Shown here: positions 23,628 to 31,199 of the stretch, in pieces
Numbering within the stretch: the stretch's first letter is position 1
Layout: every line of letters starts with the position of its first letter
Assembly (NCBI GenBank): GCA_000495735.1
Contig: AYMD01000011.1
Span: forward strand, 14,473-46,882
Direction of reading: 5' to 3'
DNA: 32,410 nucleotides
DNA from: an uncultured Acidilobus sp. JCHS
GTDB taxonomy: Archaea; Thermoproteota; Thermoprotei_A; Sulfolobales; Acidilobaceae
The notes under the pieces: generated by a model
The model's input: the letters and a program-made list of their open reading frames with translations, nothing else
Told to the model about the DNA's origin: nothing
Databases searched by the model: none
Translations under genes and position numbers: made by a program

Positions 23628-25804
23628 CCGAGGAGAAGGGGGGCCCTGAGGAGGCCTTCCTCCTGAGGGTCAAGGGCGCTGAGGACCAGGTTGAGAAGCT
23701 TGACAGGATGCTCAGGGAGGCCTACGAAGTAGCTAAGTCCATAGGCAAGGTCGTGGGCAGGGTCTCCCGCTACGGGGAGGTCAAGGTGGGGGAGAACGCC
23801 AGGATACAGCTCAACATAGACCCCACGACATACTATGGCGAGAGCGAGGCGCCCTTCCACAGGGTCGGCGACTACCTTGTGGTAGTAGACCCCAAGGACA
23901 GGAGACAGGTGCTGATAAGGGTCACCTCGATAGGCAGGAGGGACGAGCTTTCCATGATAGGCGTCCAGCCCCCCGTGAGCCCCATAGTTGACGGGCTTGA
24001 GCCGAGGGGCCTGATAACCGACGCCGTGATTGAGGGCGAGCTGGTCCTTGAGCTCAGGCCGGGCGAGGGGAGCCCCAGGCCAGCAGTCAAGAGCATAGAG
24101 CCCCAGGCGCCCGTGGTAGCCCCGAGCCCCGAGACGCTCAGGAGGCTCCTTGACCTGCCCGCTGAAGGCGTCGCCCTGGGCAGCCTGGCGACGCCAGGGG
24201 GCCTCATAGTTGGCGGCAGGATCCCAGTCAGGCTGCCCGTCTCGGCCCTGCTCCACCACGTCCTTGTCATAGGGACCACGGGGAGCGGCAAGACGACGCT
24301 GCTTAAGAACATGTTGGCCAGCGCCTACTCCCAGCTCAATAACCACCACAGGTTCGTGGCGGTAATTATTGACCTGAACGAGGACTTCGTCCAGCTCCCC
24401 CTTCCGCCGATCAAGGAGCCTGAGCCCAGGGCTGTGCGGGAGTCCGCCTTCGCTGGCGTGAGGCCCCCCAAGGGGGTAGCCGTTGTTATCCCGGTCACGG
24501 CCCAACAGCTGTCGGCAGCCCTCAGGAAGGCCTCAAGGGGCGAGGGAGGAGCCCTGGAGTCGGCCCTCAGGGACGTGGCCCTTGACTACTATGAGGAGGT
24601 GCTGGGCCCGCTGACAGGCGTCGAGGCCGTTGAGCTCAGGCGCCACGTGACTGAGGGCGATGGGCTTGGGCACTTCGAGGCCCAGGGCCTCGGCTTCAGG
24701 CTCCTGCTGTTCCCCTACGTTATCGACACCACCCACTCCTCGGTTGAGTCGCTGCTGGCCCTGCTGCCCGGGGCGACAGAGCTCGTCAGGCAGGCGCTGA
24801 CTTCTGTTCTCAACTCCTTCGAGGGGAAGCACGGCGTCAGGCCGCCCCTTGAGGCTGTCATGGCGGCATCGTTCATGCTCTACATGCAGATGAGGGGCAA
24901 GGGCAGGTCAACAGACGAGAGGCTCCAGCTCATGGCCTGGGACCTGATCAGCAAGCACGTCGTGTCGTCGACGGAGTTAGCCCGCACGGGCAATCCTGAG
25001 GAGTCAGCCGCTAACTTCTTCTCTGCTGAGCTCAGGCTAGGCGGCAGCTGGAGCGGCACCTTCGAGGACGCGGTCGAGGAGGTCAAGGACTACCTTGAGT
25101 CCCTCCTGCCCCACAGGGAGACCATGAGGGCCCTGTTCTCCAGGGTCGCCTCGCTCCTCGACTCGGGGTTCGTCGACGTCCTGTATGCGGCCAGGAGGGG
25201 AGGGACGTGGACCGTTGAGGTGCTCCCCGAGACCCCCTGGGGCTCGATAGTGAGCGTGGCCCACGGCGCAGAGGTGCCCGTGGTCCTGGACCTTAGGTGG
25301 GGCATGGAGAGGTCCCAGGGAGGCTTCCAGAGCCTCAGGGTGCTAGCCTACAGGCTCCTCGACATGCTCCTGGCCTGGAGGCACGAGCTCTGGTCAAGGA
25401 GGTCAGCGGACTCGGGCCCCAACGTGGTGGTCTTCATAGACGAGGCCCACCAGTTCTTCCCGAGCGAGGGCAGGACGAAGGAGGAGGCCGAGGAGGTCGG
25501 CAGGATATCCGCCATACTGTCGAGGGCTGCGCGCATAGGCAGGTCGAGGGGCCTCGGGCTCGTGTTCAGCACCCACACGCCAAGGGACCTCAACAACCTG
25601 GTCATACAGCTCACCAACACCAAGGTAATACTGAGGAGCGAGGAGTCCCAGCTTGACGTGCTCTCGATACCGGCCCAGGTGAGGCAGTTCGCCCCGAGGC
25701 TCCAGGACAGGTATATGGCCGTCATAAGCTACGCCTTCAGGGAGGGCTACGTCTTCGCCGTCACCACGACGCCTCTCACCATGCACTTTGACTTGAGCAT
25801 TTAA
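23624..25804 (+). CDS. herA: HerA-type DNA translocase (DUF87 ATPase)
   Basis: Hexameric FtsK-like ATPase that moves DNA into NurA. Domains in order: N-terminal HAS barrel (GKVVGRVSRYGEVKVGE, RVGDYLVVVDP), then a RecA-like core with Walker A in VIGTTGSGKTTLLKNM (about residue 216 on), Walker B in VVVFIDEAHQFFP (about 601), and RAARIGRSRGLGLVFSTHTP with a downstream sensor region. At 726 residues it is longer than the roughly 500-residue Sulfolobus HerA. The extra length lies largely between Walker A and Walker B (about residues 270-560), an expanded helical insertion. Co-translation with nurA supports the assignment. The TnpB element begins a few bases after its stop. Confidence 0.9.
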   Translation: MTEEKGGPEEAFLLRVKGAEDQVEKLDRMLREAYEVAKSIGKVVGRVSRYGEVKVGENARIQLNIDPTTYYGESEAPFHRVGDYLVVVDPKDRRQVLIRVTSIGRRDELSMIGVQPPVSPIVDGLEPRGLITDAVIEGELVLELRPGEGSPRPAVKSIEPQAPVVAPSPETLRRLLDLPAEGVALGSLATPGGLIVGGRIPVRLPVSALLHHVLVIGTTGSGKTTLLKNMLASAYSQLNNHHRFVAVIIDLNEDFVQLPLPPIKEPEPRAVRESAFAGVRPPKGVAVVIPVTAQQLSAALRKASRGEGGALESALRDVALDYYEEVLGPLTGVEAVELRRHVTEGDGLGHFEAQGLGFRLLLFPYVIDTTHSSVESLLALLPGATELVRQALTSVLNSFEGKHGVRPPLEAVMAASFMLYMQMRGKGRSTDERLQLMAWDLISKHVVSSTELARTGNPEESAANFFSAELRLGGSWSGTFEDAVEEVKDYLESLLPHRETMRALFSRVASLLDSGFVDVLYAARRGGTWTVEVLPETPWGSIVSVAHGAEVPVVLDLRWGMERSQGGFQSLRVLAYRLLDMLLAWRHELWSRRSADSGPNVVVFIDEAHQFFPSEGRTKEEAEEVGRISAILSRAARIGRSRGLGLVFSTHTPRDLNNLVIQLTNTKVILRSEESQLDVLSIPAQVRQFAPRLQDRYMAVISYAFREGYVFAVTTTPLTMHFDLSI

Positions 25805-25808
25805 TGAC

Positions 25809-25831
25809 AAGCCTCCTCCTTCAGGACGAGG
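25809..25831 (+). repeat. Left-end hairpin of the TnpB-only element
   Basis: CAAGCCTCCTCCTTCAGGACG with AGG following forms an imperfect stem (CCTC/GAGG and TCC/GGA around TTCA). It matches the solo end at 14979-15020 (CAAGCCTCGCCCTTTAGGGCG) closely. It begins four bases after the herA stop. It is either the element's own left end or another end nested beside it. Confidence 0.5.
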
Positions 25832-25863
25832 TCGCCCCACTACGTGAGGAGGTTCAGCACCAG

Positions 25864-25871
25864 GTTTATAA
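25864..25871 (+). promoter_or_regulatory. tnpB TATA box
   Basis: TTTATAAA within GGTTTATAAAAAAGC. A start about 26 bases later falls at GTG 25895, so this box both predicts a leaderless tnpB mRNA and excludes the longer reading from 25844, which would place the promoter inside the gene. Confidence 0.6.
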
Positions 25872-25894
25872 AAAAGCCTTGCTGGGGACAACTG

Positions 25895-27343
25895 GTGCCT
25901 AGGGTGGTGCCTTTGCCTTCAGATGAGTTGGTGGGTCGATTACCCACTGTTTTCACCACCCCAGGCACTAAGTCTTCCAAATCGAGGGGTAAAGGTAAGC
26001 ATGCTTCGAAGGATGAAAACAAGCGTACGGTTAGGCTTAGGCTTCTGCCAAATGGTGCCCAGGAGAGGAGGCTAAGAAGAATTGCTGATGCCGCTGCTAA
26101 GTTATGGAATGGGTTGAATTACGCCAGGTTGGTTCAGTTTAGGAAGTCGGGTATGGTTGATTTCAAGGGTACGGAGCACGAGTTCTACCACAAGTATAAG
26201 GATAAGCTAGGTGTGAATGCTGGGCAGGTGATTAACCTAAATAATTGGATGTGGAATTCATTCTTTGAGTTGTCTAAGCTGTACAAGCAAGGCAAGCTAC
26301 CGAGGTTTTACAGAAAGCCATCACCACCAGGCTTCTGGAAGGACAGGTTGCTAGGCAAGAGGTTGTTGAGGATCCTAGTTAGGAACGACAGGTACTACCT
26401 TGAGCCTATCAACAACGGCGAGGGCTACCTAGTCCTAAAGGACTGGGGTTTGAGGATAAAGTACGCTGGGAAGATAAAGTGGAGCGGTAAACAAGGCACA
26501 CTCGTAATCAAGTATGAGGATGGCAGGTGGTTTGCCTATGTACCAATCACCGTTGGGGAGAAACCCGCTAAGTCTAATCCAAAGGGCTACGTACACGGTA
26601 TTTACGAGAAAATACAGATTGAAAAAACCAAGGACAGTAACAAGGCTTTCATAGACGTTGGTTTGAACAACCTGTTTGCGGTGGTGTTTAATCACACTGA
26701 CGTTGCTATCCTGATCAAGGGTTCGACAATTAAGTCCGAGCACTATTACTGGAAGAGAGAGGTCAAGACCTACCAATCCGTTAGGGATTGGCTCAAAAAC
26801 CACGGATTCGAATCATGGCATAAATATTATACATACTATCTGCATGCAGTTTACAAGAAGAGGGAGAGGCTTAGGCATTATTATCGCACGGCGATTAGGT
26901 TCATAGCCAAAACGCTCCATGGAATGGGCGTCGATGAAGTGTTCATTGGTTACCCATACCTAGTGAGTCAAGACAATAGTAATGAGTACAACACCAATGT
27001 TTGGTGGTATGCGAAGGTAATCAATTGGCTTGGTGAGGTGTTGCAGGAGTATGGAATCAAACTCAACGTGGTTAATGAGTACGGAACGAGCAAGCAGTGC
27101 TCAATATGCAACATGGAACACGAGAACGGTAGGGTTAAGCGTGGGTTGTACGTGTGCGAATTAACTGGAATAAAGATTAACGCCGACATAAACGCAGCAA
27201 GAAACATAGCAAAGAGGGCGGGTTACAACACACCAATACCAAGGAAGATATTGAGCTATATAATAACAACCAATGGCGTGAAACCATTAACCCCCATAGA
27301 GGGGGTAACTGTCGAGACCCCCAAAGTGAAACCTCGCCCTTAA
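25895..27343 (+). CDS. tnpB: TnpB of the archaeal GYPY clade, RuvC-II glutamate not evident
   Basis: 482 residues from GTG 25895. After a variable N terminus come the helix-rich TnpB N domain (RRLRRIADAAAKLWNGLNYA) and the RuvC-like core. The first Asp is in AFIDVGLNNLFAV. The position of the usual Glu (as in the EDL motif of the IS607 TnpB here) reads FIGYPYLVSQDN, with Gly instead. The last Asp is in INADINAARNIAKRAG. The zinc-ribbon region has CSICNMEH and a single later Cys (GLYVCELTG). The GYPY-SQD-NEYNTN-WWY pattern is, from memory, shared by many archaeal TnpBs, so it may be an alternative active site rather than decay. The 3' end runs into the right-end hairpin. Confidence 0.88.
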   Translation: MPRVVPLPSDELVGRLPTVFTTPGTKSSKSRGKGKHASKDENKRTVRLRLLPNGAQERRLRRIADAAAKLWNGLNYARLVQFRKSGMVDFKGTEHEFYHKYKDKLGVNAGQVINLNNWMWNSFFELSKLYKQGKLPRFYRKPSPPGFWKDRLLGKRLLRILVRNDRYYLEPINNGEGYLVLKDWGLRIKYAGKIKWSGKQGTLVIKYEDGRWFAYVPITVGEKPAKSNPKGYVHGIYEKIQIEKTKDSNKAFIDVGLNNLFAVVFNHTDVAILIKGSTIKSEHYYWKREVKTYQSVRDWLKNHGFESWHKYYTYYLHAVYKKRERLRHYYRTAIRFIAKTLHGMGVDEVFIGYPYLVSQDNSNEYNTNVWWYAKVINWLGEVLQEYGIKLNVVNEYGTSKQCSICNMEHENGRVKRGLYVCELTGIKINADINAARNIAKRAGYNTPIPRKILSYIITTNGVKPLTPIEGVTVETPKVKPRP

Positions 27344-27358
27344 GGGCGGGGAGGGGGT
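27325..27358 (+). repeat. Right-end hairpin of the TnpB-only element / candidate guide-RNA 3' end
   Basis: AGTGAAACCTCGCCC-TTAA-GGGCGGGG gives a stable stem at the tnpB stop, bordered by complementary GACCCCC and GGGGGTC runs (27316-27322 and 27353-27359). In IS605-group systems the guide-RNA scaffold ends here and the guide is copied from the DNA just outside, which would be from about 27360. Confidence 0.65.
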
Positions 27359-27377
27359 CATCTCAGCGCGGCTCAGC

Positions 27378-27385
27378 CTTAATAC
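27378..27385 (+). promoter_or_regulatory. TATA-like box for the cobalamin adenosyltransferase operon
   Basis: CTTAATAC lies about 35 bases before TTG 27416, just outside the TnpB element. The predicted start is near 27407-27411, so the mRNA would be almost leaderless. Confidence 0.5.
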
Positions 27386-27415
27386 CCTAAGGCCTACAGG
27401 CTACGAGGGCCCTGG

Positions 27416-27937
27416 TTGGCGCACATATTCACCAGGACAGGCGACGACGGGACGACCTTCTGCGCTGCCCTCAAGAGGAGGGTGGGCAAGGACCACCCCC
27501 TGATTGAGCTGGTAGGGCAGCTCGACGAGGCCAACAGCTTCGTGGGCCTCGCGAGGAGCCTCCTGCCCAAGGAGCTGGAGGAGGTCAACGGCGACCTTCA
27601 GTACGTCCAGAGGCTCCTGTTCAGGGTGGGCTTCACCGTCTCGGGCAAACAATCGCTGTCAGAGGACGACGTTAGGAGGCTTGAGGACATGGCCGACAGG
27701 TACTACGGCAGGGCGCCGCTCAAGAGCTTCATACTCCCCTCAGGGCCTTCGCCCGCGGCAGCCCTCCACGTGGCCAGGACCGTGACCAGGAGGGCCGAGA
27801 GGGCCATGGTGAGGGCGGCCAAGGAGCACCCCATAGACCCCCTGGCGCTCAGGGTCATGAACAGGCTCAGCAGCGCCCTCTTCGCTATGGCCGTGTACGT
27901 CTCAAGGGCCATGGGCTACCCGGAGGAGCCCGTGTGA
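27416..27937 (+). CDS. Cob(I)alamin adenosyltransferase, PduO type
   Basis: Transfers the adenosyl group of ATP to cob(I)alamin to make coenzyme B12. 173 residues forming a helical bundle; motifs include the ATP-binding FTRTGDDGTT, then KDHPLIELVGQLDEANSFVG, FILPSGPSPAAALHVARTV, RRAERAM and MNRLSSALFAMAVYVSR, all family hallmarks. Start TTG 27416. The aldehyde dehydrogenase-like gene begins nine bases after its stop, so the two are co-transcribed. B12-dependent enzymes of the cell (ribonucleotide reductase or methylmalonyl-CoA mutase) would be users; none is in view. Confidence 0.93.
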   Translation: MAHIFTRTGDDGTTFCAALKRRVGKDHPLIELVGQLDEANSFVGLARSLLPKELEEVNGDLQYVQRLLFRVGFTVSGKQSLSEDDVRRLEDMADRYYGRAPLKSFILPSGPSPAAALHVARTVTRRAERAMVRAAKEHPIDPLALRVMNRLSSALFAMAVYVSRAMGYPEEPV

Positions 27938-27946
27938 GGTGGTACC

Positions 27947-29371
27947 ATGTCCAGCGCTGACGTTCTGTCCGTCCTGATGTCGATAGACGAGAGCGCCCTC
28001 ACCGAGGACGGCCAGGGGCTCAGGCACCTACAGGCCGGGAGGGCCAGGCAGGAGGGCCTGAGGCTGTGGGTCGAGACGCCTCTTGGGTCGGCCTACTACT
28101 ACGTGGTGCCCAAGTCCCTTGAGTCCCTGGCCTCTGACCTGAGGCCAGACGCCCTCTCCATGGTCCCCCTGAGGGACCGTCTTGAGGCTCTGGCGGAGGC
28201 GGCTGACGTAGTTGATGAAATGAGGGACCAGGTGGCCAGGCTGATCTCAGCTGAGACGGGCAAGGAGCTCAGCGCCTCAAGCGAGGAGGTGGAGGCGGCC
28301 GTCGACTTCCTGAGGAGGGTAGGCAACCTCTTCCAGGGCAGGCCCTCGTCGGCCAGGGGGCTCCTGCTGACCCCCAGCTCGCCCGACCTGTGGAGCTCCG
28401 TGTCCATAATGTCAGCCAGGGGCATAGCCCTCGTGCTGCCCCCCTTCACGGCCCCCTTCTTCGGGGCCATGGCGGGGGCCGGCGTCGCGATAGCGGCCGG
28501 CCTGCCCGTCATGATCAAGGCGCCGTGGCAGTCAGCGGCATCATCAATTGCCGCGGCCCTGGCGCTCAGGGGCACCGACGTGGGTGAGCACGTCTCGGCC
28601 GCCCCCTTCAGGGGGCCCCCGCTGGCCTCAGGGGTCTCAGCGGTCGTCCTCTTCGGCAGGCCCGAGACCTCAACGGCTGTCTGGAGGGAGACCGGGATCA
28701 GGCCGTCAGCCAACTGCAGCGGGAGGTCAGCGCTGGTCCTGTGCTCGGAGCCCAGCGATATCGAGTCCCTCGCCAAGTCCGTAGTTGAGCTCTCCTTCTC
28801 GCACGCGGGCCAGGCCTGCGGGAGCGTCAGGTGGGTGCTGGCCAGGAGGGACCTGGCCCGAGGCCTTGTGGACTCGATGGTTGACATCGCTGAGCAGCTG
28901 AGCGTGGGCAGCCCCCTTGAGGGCAAGAACGTGGGGCCCCTCAGGTCAAGGGGCCTCGTCGAGAGGGCCCACAGGCTGGTCAACGACGCTGTGGCCAAGG
29001 GCGCCACGCAGGAGGTGGAGCTGAGGTCAAGCGGCAACTACGCCTCGCCGGCCATCCTCAGCGGCGTCCCGAGGGGCGCTGACATACTGTGGACGGACCT
29101 CCAGGCCCCCGTGGTGGCGGTCTCGGAGTTCGACAGCTGCTCAGAGGCGGTTGAGACGGCGGCCATGATGAGGGGGGCCACCCACGCGCTTGTCTACGGC
29201 TCCCTCTCGCTGGCCGAGTCCCTGGCCTCATCAAGGCAGGGCCTCATAGTGGTTAGCCTGAAGGGGGAGAGCGCGGCCCCTTCAAGGGGGCCCTGTTATG
29301 TGGTGGGGGACCCTGTCAAGGCCCTCTCAGGGGGGTCTGAGCTCTGGGGCGAGTCGCTACTCCTCTTCTGA
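27947..29371 (+). CDS. Divergent aldehyde dehydrogenase-superfamily protein
   Basis: 474 residues with the ALDH fold. The cysteine nucleophile motif is present: SHAGQACGSVRW, Cys291. Two other hallmarks are altered. The site of the LELGG general-base Glu reads SANCSGRSALVL (about residues 254-265), and the oxyanion Asn of the P-W-N-x-P motif reads PPFTAP (165-170). The K of VMIKAPWQ, used in cofactor binding, is kept. Loss of the base Glu is seen in CoA-acylating and phosphorylating members, so an acyl-CoA-forming reaction is possible, as is loss of activity. It is co-transcribed with the adenosyltransferase. Its 3' end overlaps the PCNA gene on the other strand by 15 bases. Confidence 0.8.
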   Translation: MSSADVLSVLMSIDESALTEDGQGLRHLQAGRARQEGLRLWVETPLGSAYYYVVPKSLESLASDLRPDALSMVPLRDRLEALAEAADVVDEMRDQVARLISAETGKELSASSEEVEAAVDFLRRVGNLFQGRPSSARGLLLTPSSPDLWSSVSIMSARGIALVLPPFTAPFFGAMAGAGVAIAAGLPVMIKAPWQSAASSIAAALALRGTDVGEHVSAAPFRGPPLASGVSAVVLFGRPETSTAVWRETGIRPSANCSGRSALVLCSEPSDIESLAKSVVELSFSHAGQACGSVRWVLARRDLARGLVDSMVDIAEQLSVGSPLEGKNVGPLRSRGLVERAHRLVNDAVAKGATQEVELRSSGNYASPAILSGVPRGADILWTDLQAPVVAVSEFDSCSEAVETAAMMRGATHALVYGSLSLAESLASSRQGLIVVSLKGESAAPSRGPCYVVGDPVKALSGGSELWGESLLLF

Positions 29372-30238
29372 GCCCCCTTCCTCTTCCTCGGCCTCTGCTT
29401 CCTCCCCTTCGGACTCCTCTTCCTCCTCCCTGGTGGCCTCGGCCTTCTCCTCGGCAGCGGGGGCTGCGCCGGCGGCCGCCGGCGCCAGGATGTACCTTAC
29501 TGACATGCCTCCTGGGGACTCGAACTTCAGCTCCAGAGGCCTATCGGTGCTGAACTGAATGTCCACGACGTCGGCGACCTTGGCCATAGCGAGGACCTTG
29601 TCAAGGTAGTTGAAGTCGTACCTGCTCGTGGTCCTCTCATTTACCTCAATGGCTACCAGGCTGGCCGAGCCCGAGAGGAACTTGGCCTCGACCCTCTTCT
29701 CGCTGGCCGCCCTCACGGCGAACATGTTCTCGGTAGCCTCAACCTCGACCACGTCGCCGAACTCGCCGGCGTCGCTGAGGGCCCTCTTGAAGGGGTCAGA
29801 CAGTATCTTCACGTGGGCGGTGTGCTCAAGCTTTATCTCAGGGACCTCGGAGGAGACCTCGAGGTTGGGCAGCAGGTACTCCCTGATGGGCTGGCCCTCG
29901 ACCCTGACGAGCAGGTTGGAGAGGGAGACCTCAAGGGTCACTACGTCAGTCTTCTTGACCCTTGAGAGGGCCCTCGAGAGGGCCGAGAGGTTAGCGCCAA
30001 GGTTGACGCCCTCCTCGGGGACCTCGTACTCGAGGAAGTTGGCGTATGGTATGGTGACCTCTATGTAGGCCACCTTGGCGGGATCCATGCCGACAGCCTT
30101 AACGCCCTCCTTCGTTATCGTGAAGGAGGCCTCCTCAAGCAGCTCGCTCAGGGACTCAACGAGCGTGGCCAGCGTGGTCGCGCTCGGGTACTTGAGCTTA
30201 GCCTTGACCTCCCCAAGCTGCGACTCAAACTCGCTCAA
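29357..30238 (-). CDS. pcn: DNA polymerase sliding clamp PCNA with acidic tail
   Basis: Ring clamp that tethers polymerase, FEN1 and ligase to DNA. The PCNA core is complete: KAKLKYPSATTLATLVESL, VGMDPAKVAYIEVTIP, the inter-domain connector SSEVPEIKLEHTAHVKI, YDFNYLDKVLAMAK and the C-terminal MSVRYILAP. The usual clamp ends there, near residue 250. Here some 40 residues follow: an Ala/Gly/Pro hinge (AAAGAAPAAEEKAEA) and then an almost pure Glu run. About ten extra residues also precede the conserved N terminus. Start TTG 30238 after GGGAGGGG. Crenarchaea often have several PCNA paralogues forming heterotrimers; only one is in this window. Confidence 0.93.
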   Translation of the reverse strand: MSEFESQLGEVKAKLKYPSATTLATLVESLSELLEEASFTITKEGVKAVGMDPAKVAYIEVTIPYANFLEYEVPEEGVNLGANLSALSRALSRVKKTDVVTLEVSLSNLLVRVEGQPIREYLLPNLEVSSEVPEIKLEHTAHVKILSDPFKRALSDAGEFGDVVEVEATENMFAVRAASEKRVEAKFLSGSASLVAIEVNERTTSRYDFNYLDKVLAMAKVADVVDIQFSTDRPLELKFESPGGMSVRYILAPAAAGAAPAAEEKAEATREEEEESEGEEAEAEEEEGGSEEE

Positions 30239-30269
30239 GCCTCAGCCCCTCCCTACCTTGTCAACGATA

Positions 30270-30279
30270 GCTTAAAAGC
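30270..30279. promoter_or_regulatory. Bidirectional TATA-like box (PCNA / prenyltransferase)
   Basis: GCTTAAAAGC, nearly palindromic, lies midway between the divergent starts (30238 minus, 30307 plus). Distances of about 30 bases to each start suit archaeal TBP-directed initiation on both strands. It is the only AT-rich site in the gap. Confidence 0.6.
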
Positions 30280-30306
30280 CGAAGATCCTCATTAGGTCGG
30301 GGAGCG

Positions 30307-31161
30307 TTGCCTAGGGCCACAGCTTACGTGAGGCTCCTGAGGCCTGAGAACGACGTGATGATGGGCGTAATCGTTATCGTGGGGGCGCTGGTCGCGGGCA
30401 ATGGCTCCCTTCCGGCCTCCTCGTCGCTTCTGATAGGCTTCCTGGTCGGCTTCGCCCTCGCGGCCTCGGCCATGGTGCTTAACGACATAGCAGACATCAA
30501 CATAGACAGGCTCAACGACCCATCAAGGCCTATCCCCTCAGGGCAGGTAAGCCTCAGGTCGGCCTGGGCCCTCTTCGGCCTCCTCTCAGCCGCGGGGCTT
30601 GCCCTGGCGGCCCTTCAGGGGGTCCCTGAGCTTGCCCTGGCGGCCATATCATACGCTGTGGCCGTGAGCTACGACCTGAGGGGGAAGAGGACGGGCCTTC
30701 CAGGCAACATGATGGTCGCCTTCACAGGCGTGTCTCCAGTGCTCTACGGGGCGCTGCTCTCAAGGGGGATCAACCTCACGATCGCCCTCGAAGCCCTCAT
30801 GATATTCCTCGCCATGGTGGGCAGGGAGATAGTGAAGGGGGTCGCTGACGTGGAGGGGGACAGGGCCAACGGCATAAGGACGCTGGCTGTCGTCGTTGGG
30901 CCCCGCAGGGCCGCCCTGGCCTCGCTCGGCTTCTTCGTAGCCGCGGTCTCCCTGAGCCCCCTGCCGCCAGCGCTAGGCCTCGTGAACCCCGTCGCCTACT
31001 CCGTGCCCGTAGCGCTGGCGGACGTAGGCTTCCTCCTGTCCTCGATATCTGTGGTGAGGGACCCCTCGAGGCCCACGGCCCTGAGGGCCAAGGAGCTTCA
31101 GCTAGCGATGTACTCGGTGGCCCTGGTGGGGTTCGCCCTCGGCGCGCTTAGATACATATAA
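30307..31161 (+). CDS. UbiA-family prenyltransferase, probable DGGGP synthase
   Basis: Adds the second geranylgeranyl chain to geranylgeranylglyceryl phosphate in archaeal membrane lipid synthesis. 284 residues, about eight or nine membrane helices. Both Asp-rich motifs are clear: NDIADINIDRLNDPSRPIPSG and, in the second loop, KGVADVEGDRANGIRTLAV. The N-terminal YVRLLRPENDVMMG is also typical of the archaeal DGGGP synthase. Start TTG 30307, close behind the bidirectional TATA box. The MTHFR-like gene follows 38 bases later. Confidence 0.92.
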   Translation: MPRATAYVRLLRPENDVMMGVIVIVGALVAGNGSLPASSSLLIGFLVGFALAASAMVLNDIADINIDRLNDPSRPIPSGQVSLRSAWALFGLLSAAGLALAALQGVPELALAAISYAVAVSYDLRGKRTGLPGNMMVAFTGVSPVLYGALLSRGINLTIALEALMIFLAMVGREIVKGVADVEGDRANGIRTLAVVVGPRRAALASLGFFVAAVSLSPLPPALGLVNPVAYSVPVALADVGFLLSSISVVRDPSRPTALRAKELQLAMYSVALVGFALGALRYI

Positions 31162-31199
31162 GGTAAGGTACCTAGACAGCGGCCTGAGGGCGCGCGCTG

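Larger units (their letters stand above)
25809..27360 (+). mobile_element. TnpB-only element (IS200/IS605 group, IS1341-like)
   Basis: A single tnpB gene flanked by related imperfect hairpins (25809-25831 and 27325-27358) with no tnpA nearby. The DNA is clearly more AT-rich than the host genes on both sides. Edges are estimated from the hairpins; such elements have no terminal inverted repeats, and a transposase supplied in trans is usually needed. Confidence 0.75.

Noticed and set aside
23591-24505. 304-codon minus-strand frame opposite herA
   Set aside because: It is the mirror of conserved HerA sequence, and its product is Gly/His/Pro-rich without recognisable features.
25844-25894. Longer N terminus for the TnpB-only transposon gene
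   Set aside because: It would put the strong TATA box (25864-25871) inside the gene; GTG 25895 fits a leaderless start.
26800-26815. GGATTCGAATC resembling a tRNA T-loop
   Set aside because: It lies within conserved TnpB coding sequence, and no tRNA cloverleaf can be drawn around it.
28099-29037. 312-codon minus-strand frame opposite the aldehyde dehydrogenase
   Set aside because: The Ser/Ala/Thr-rich product and its position over the conserved ALDH core mark it as a shadow.
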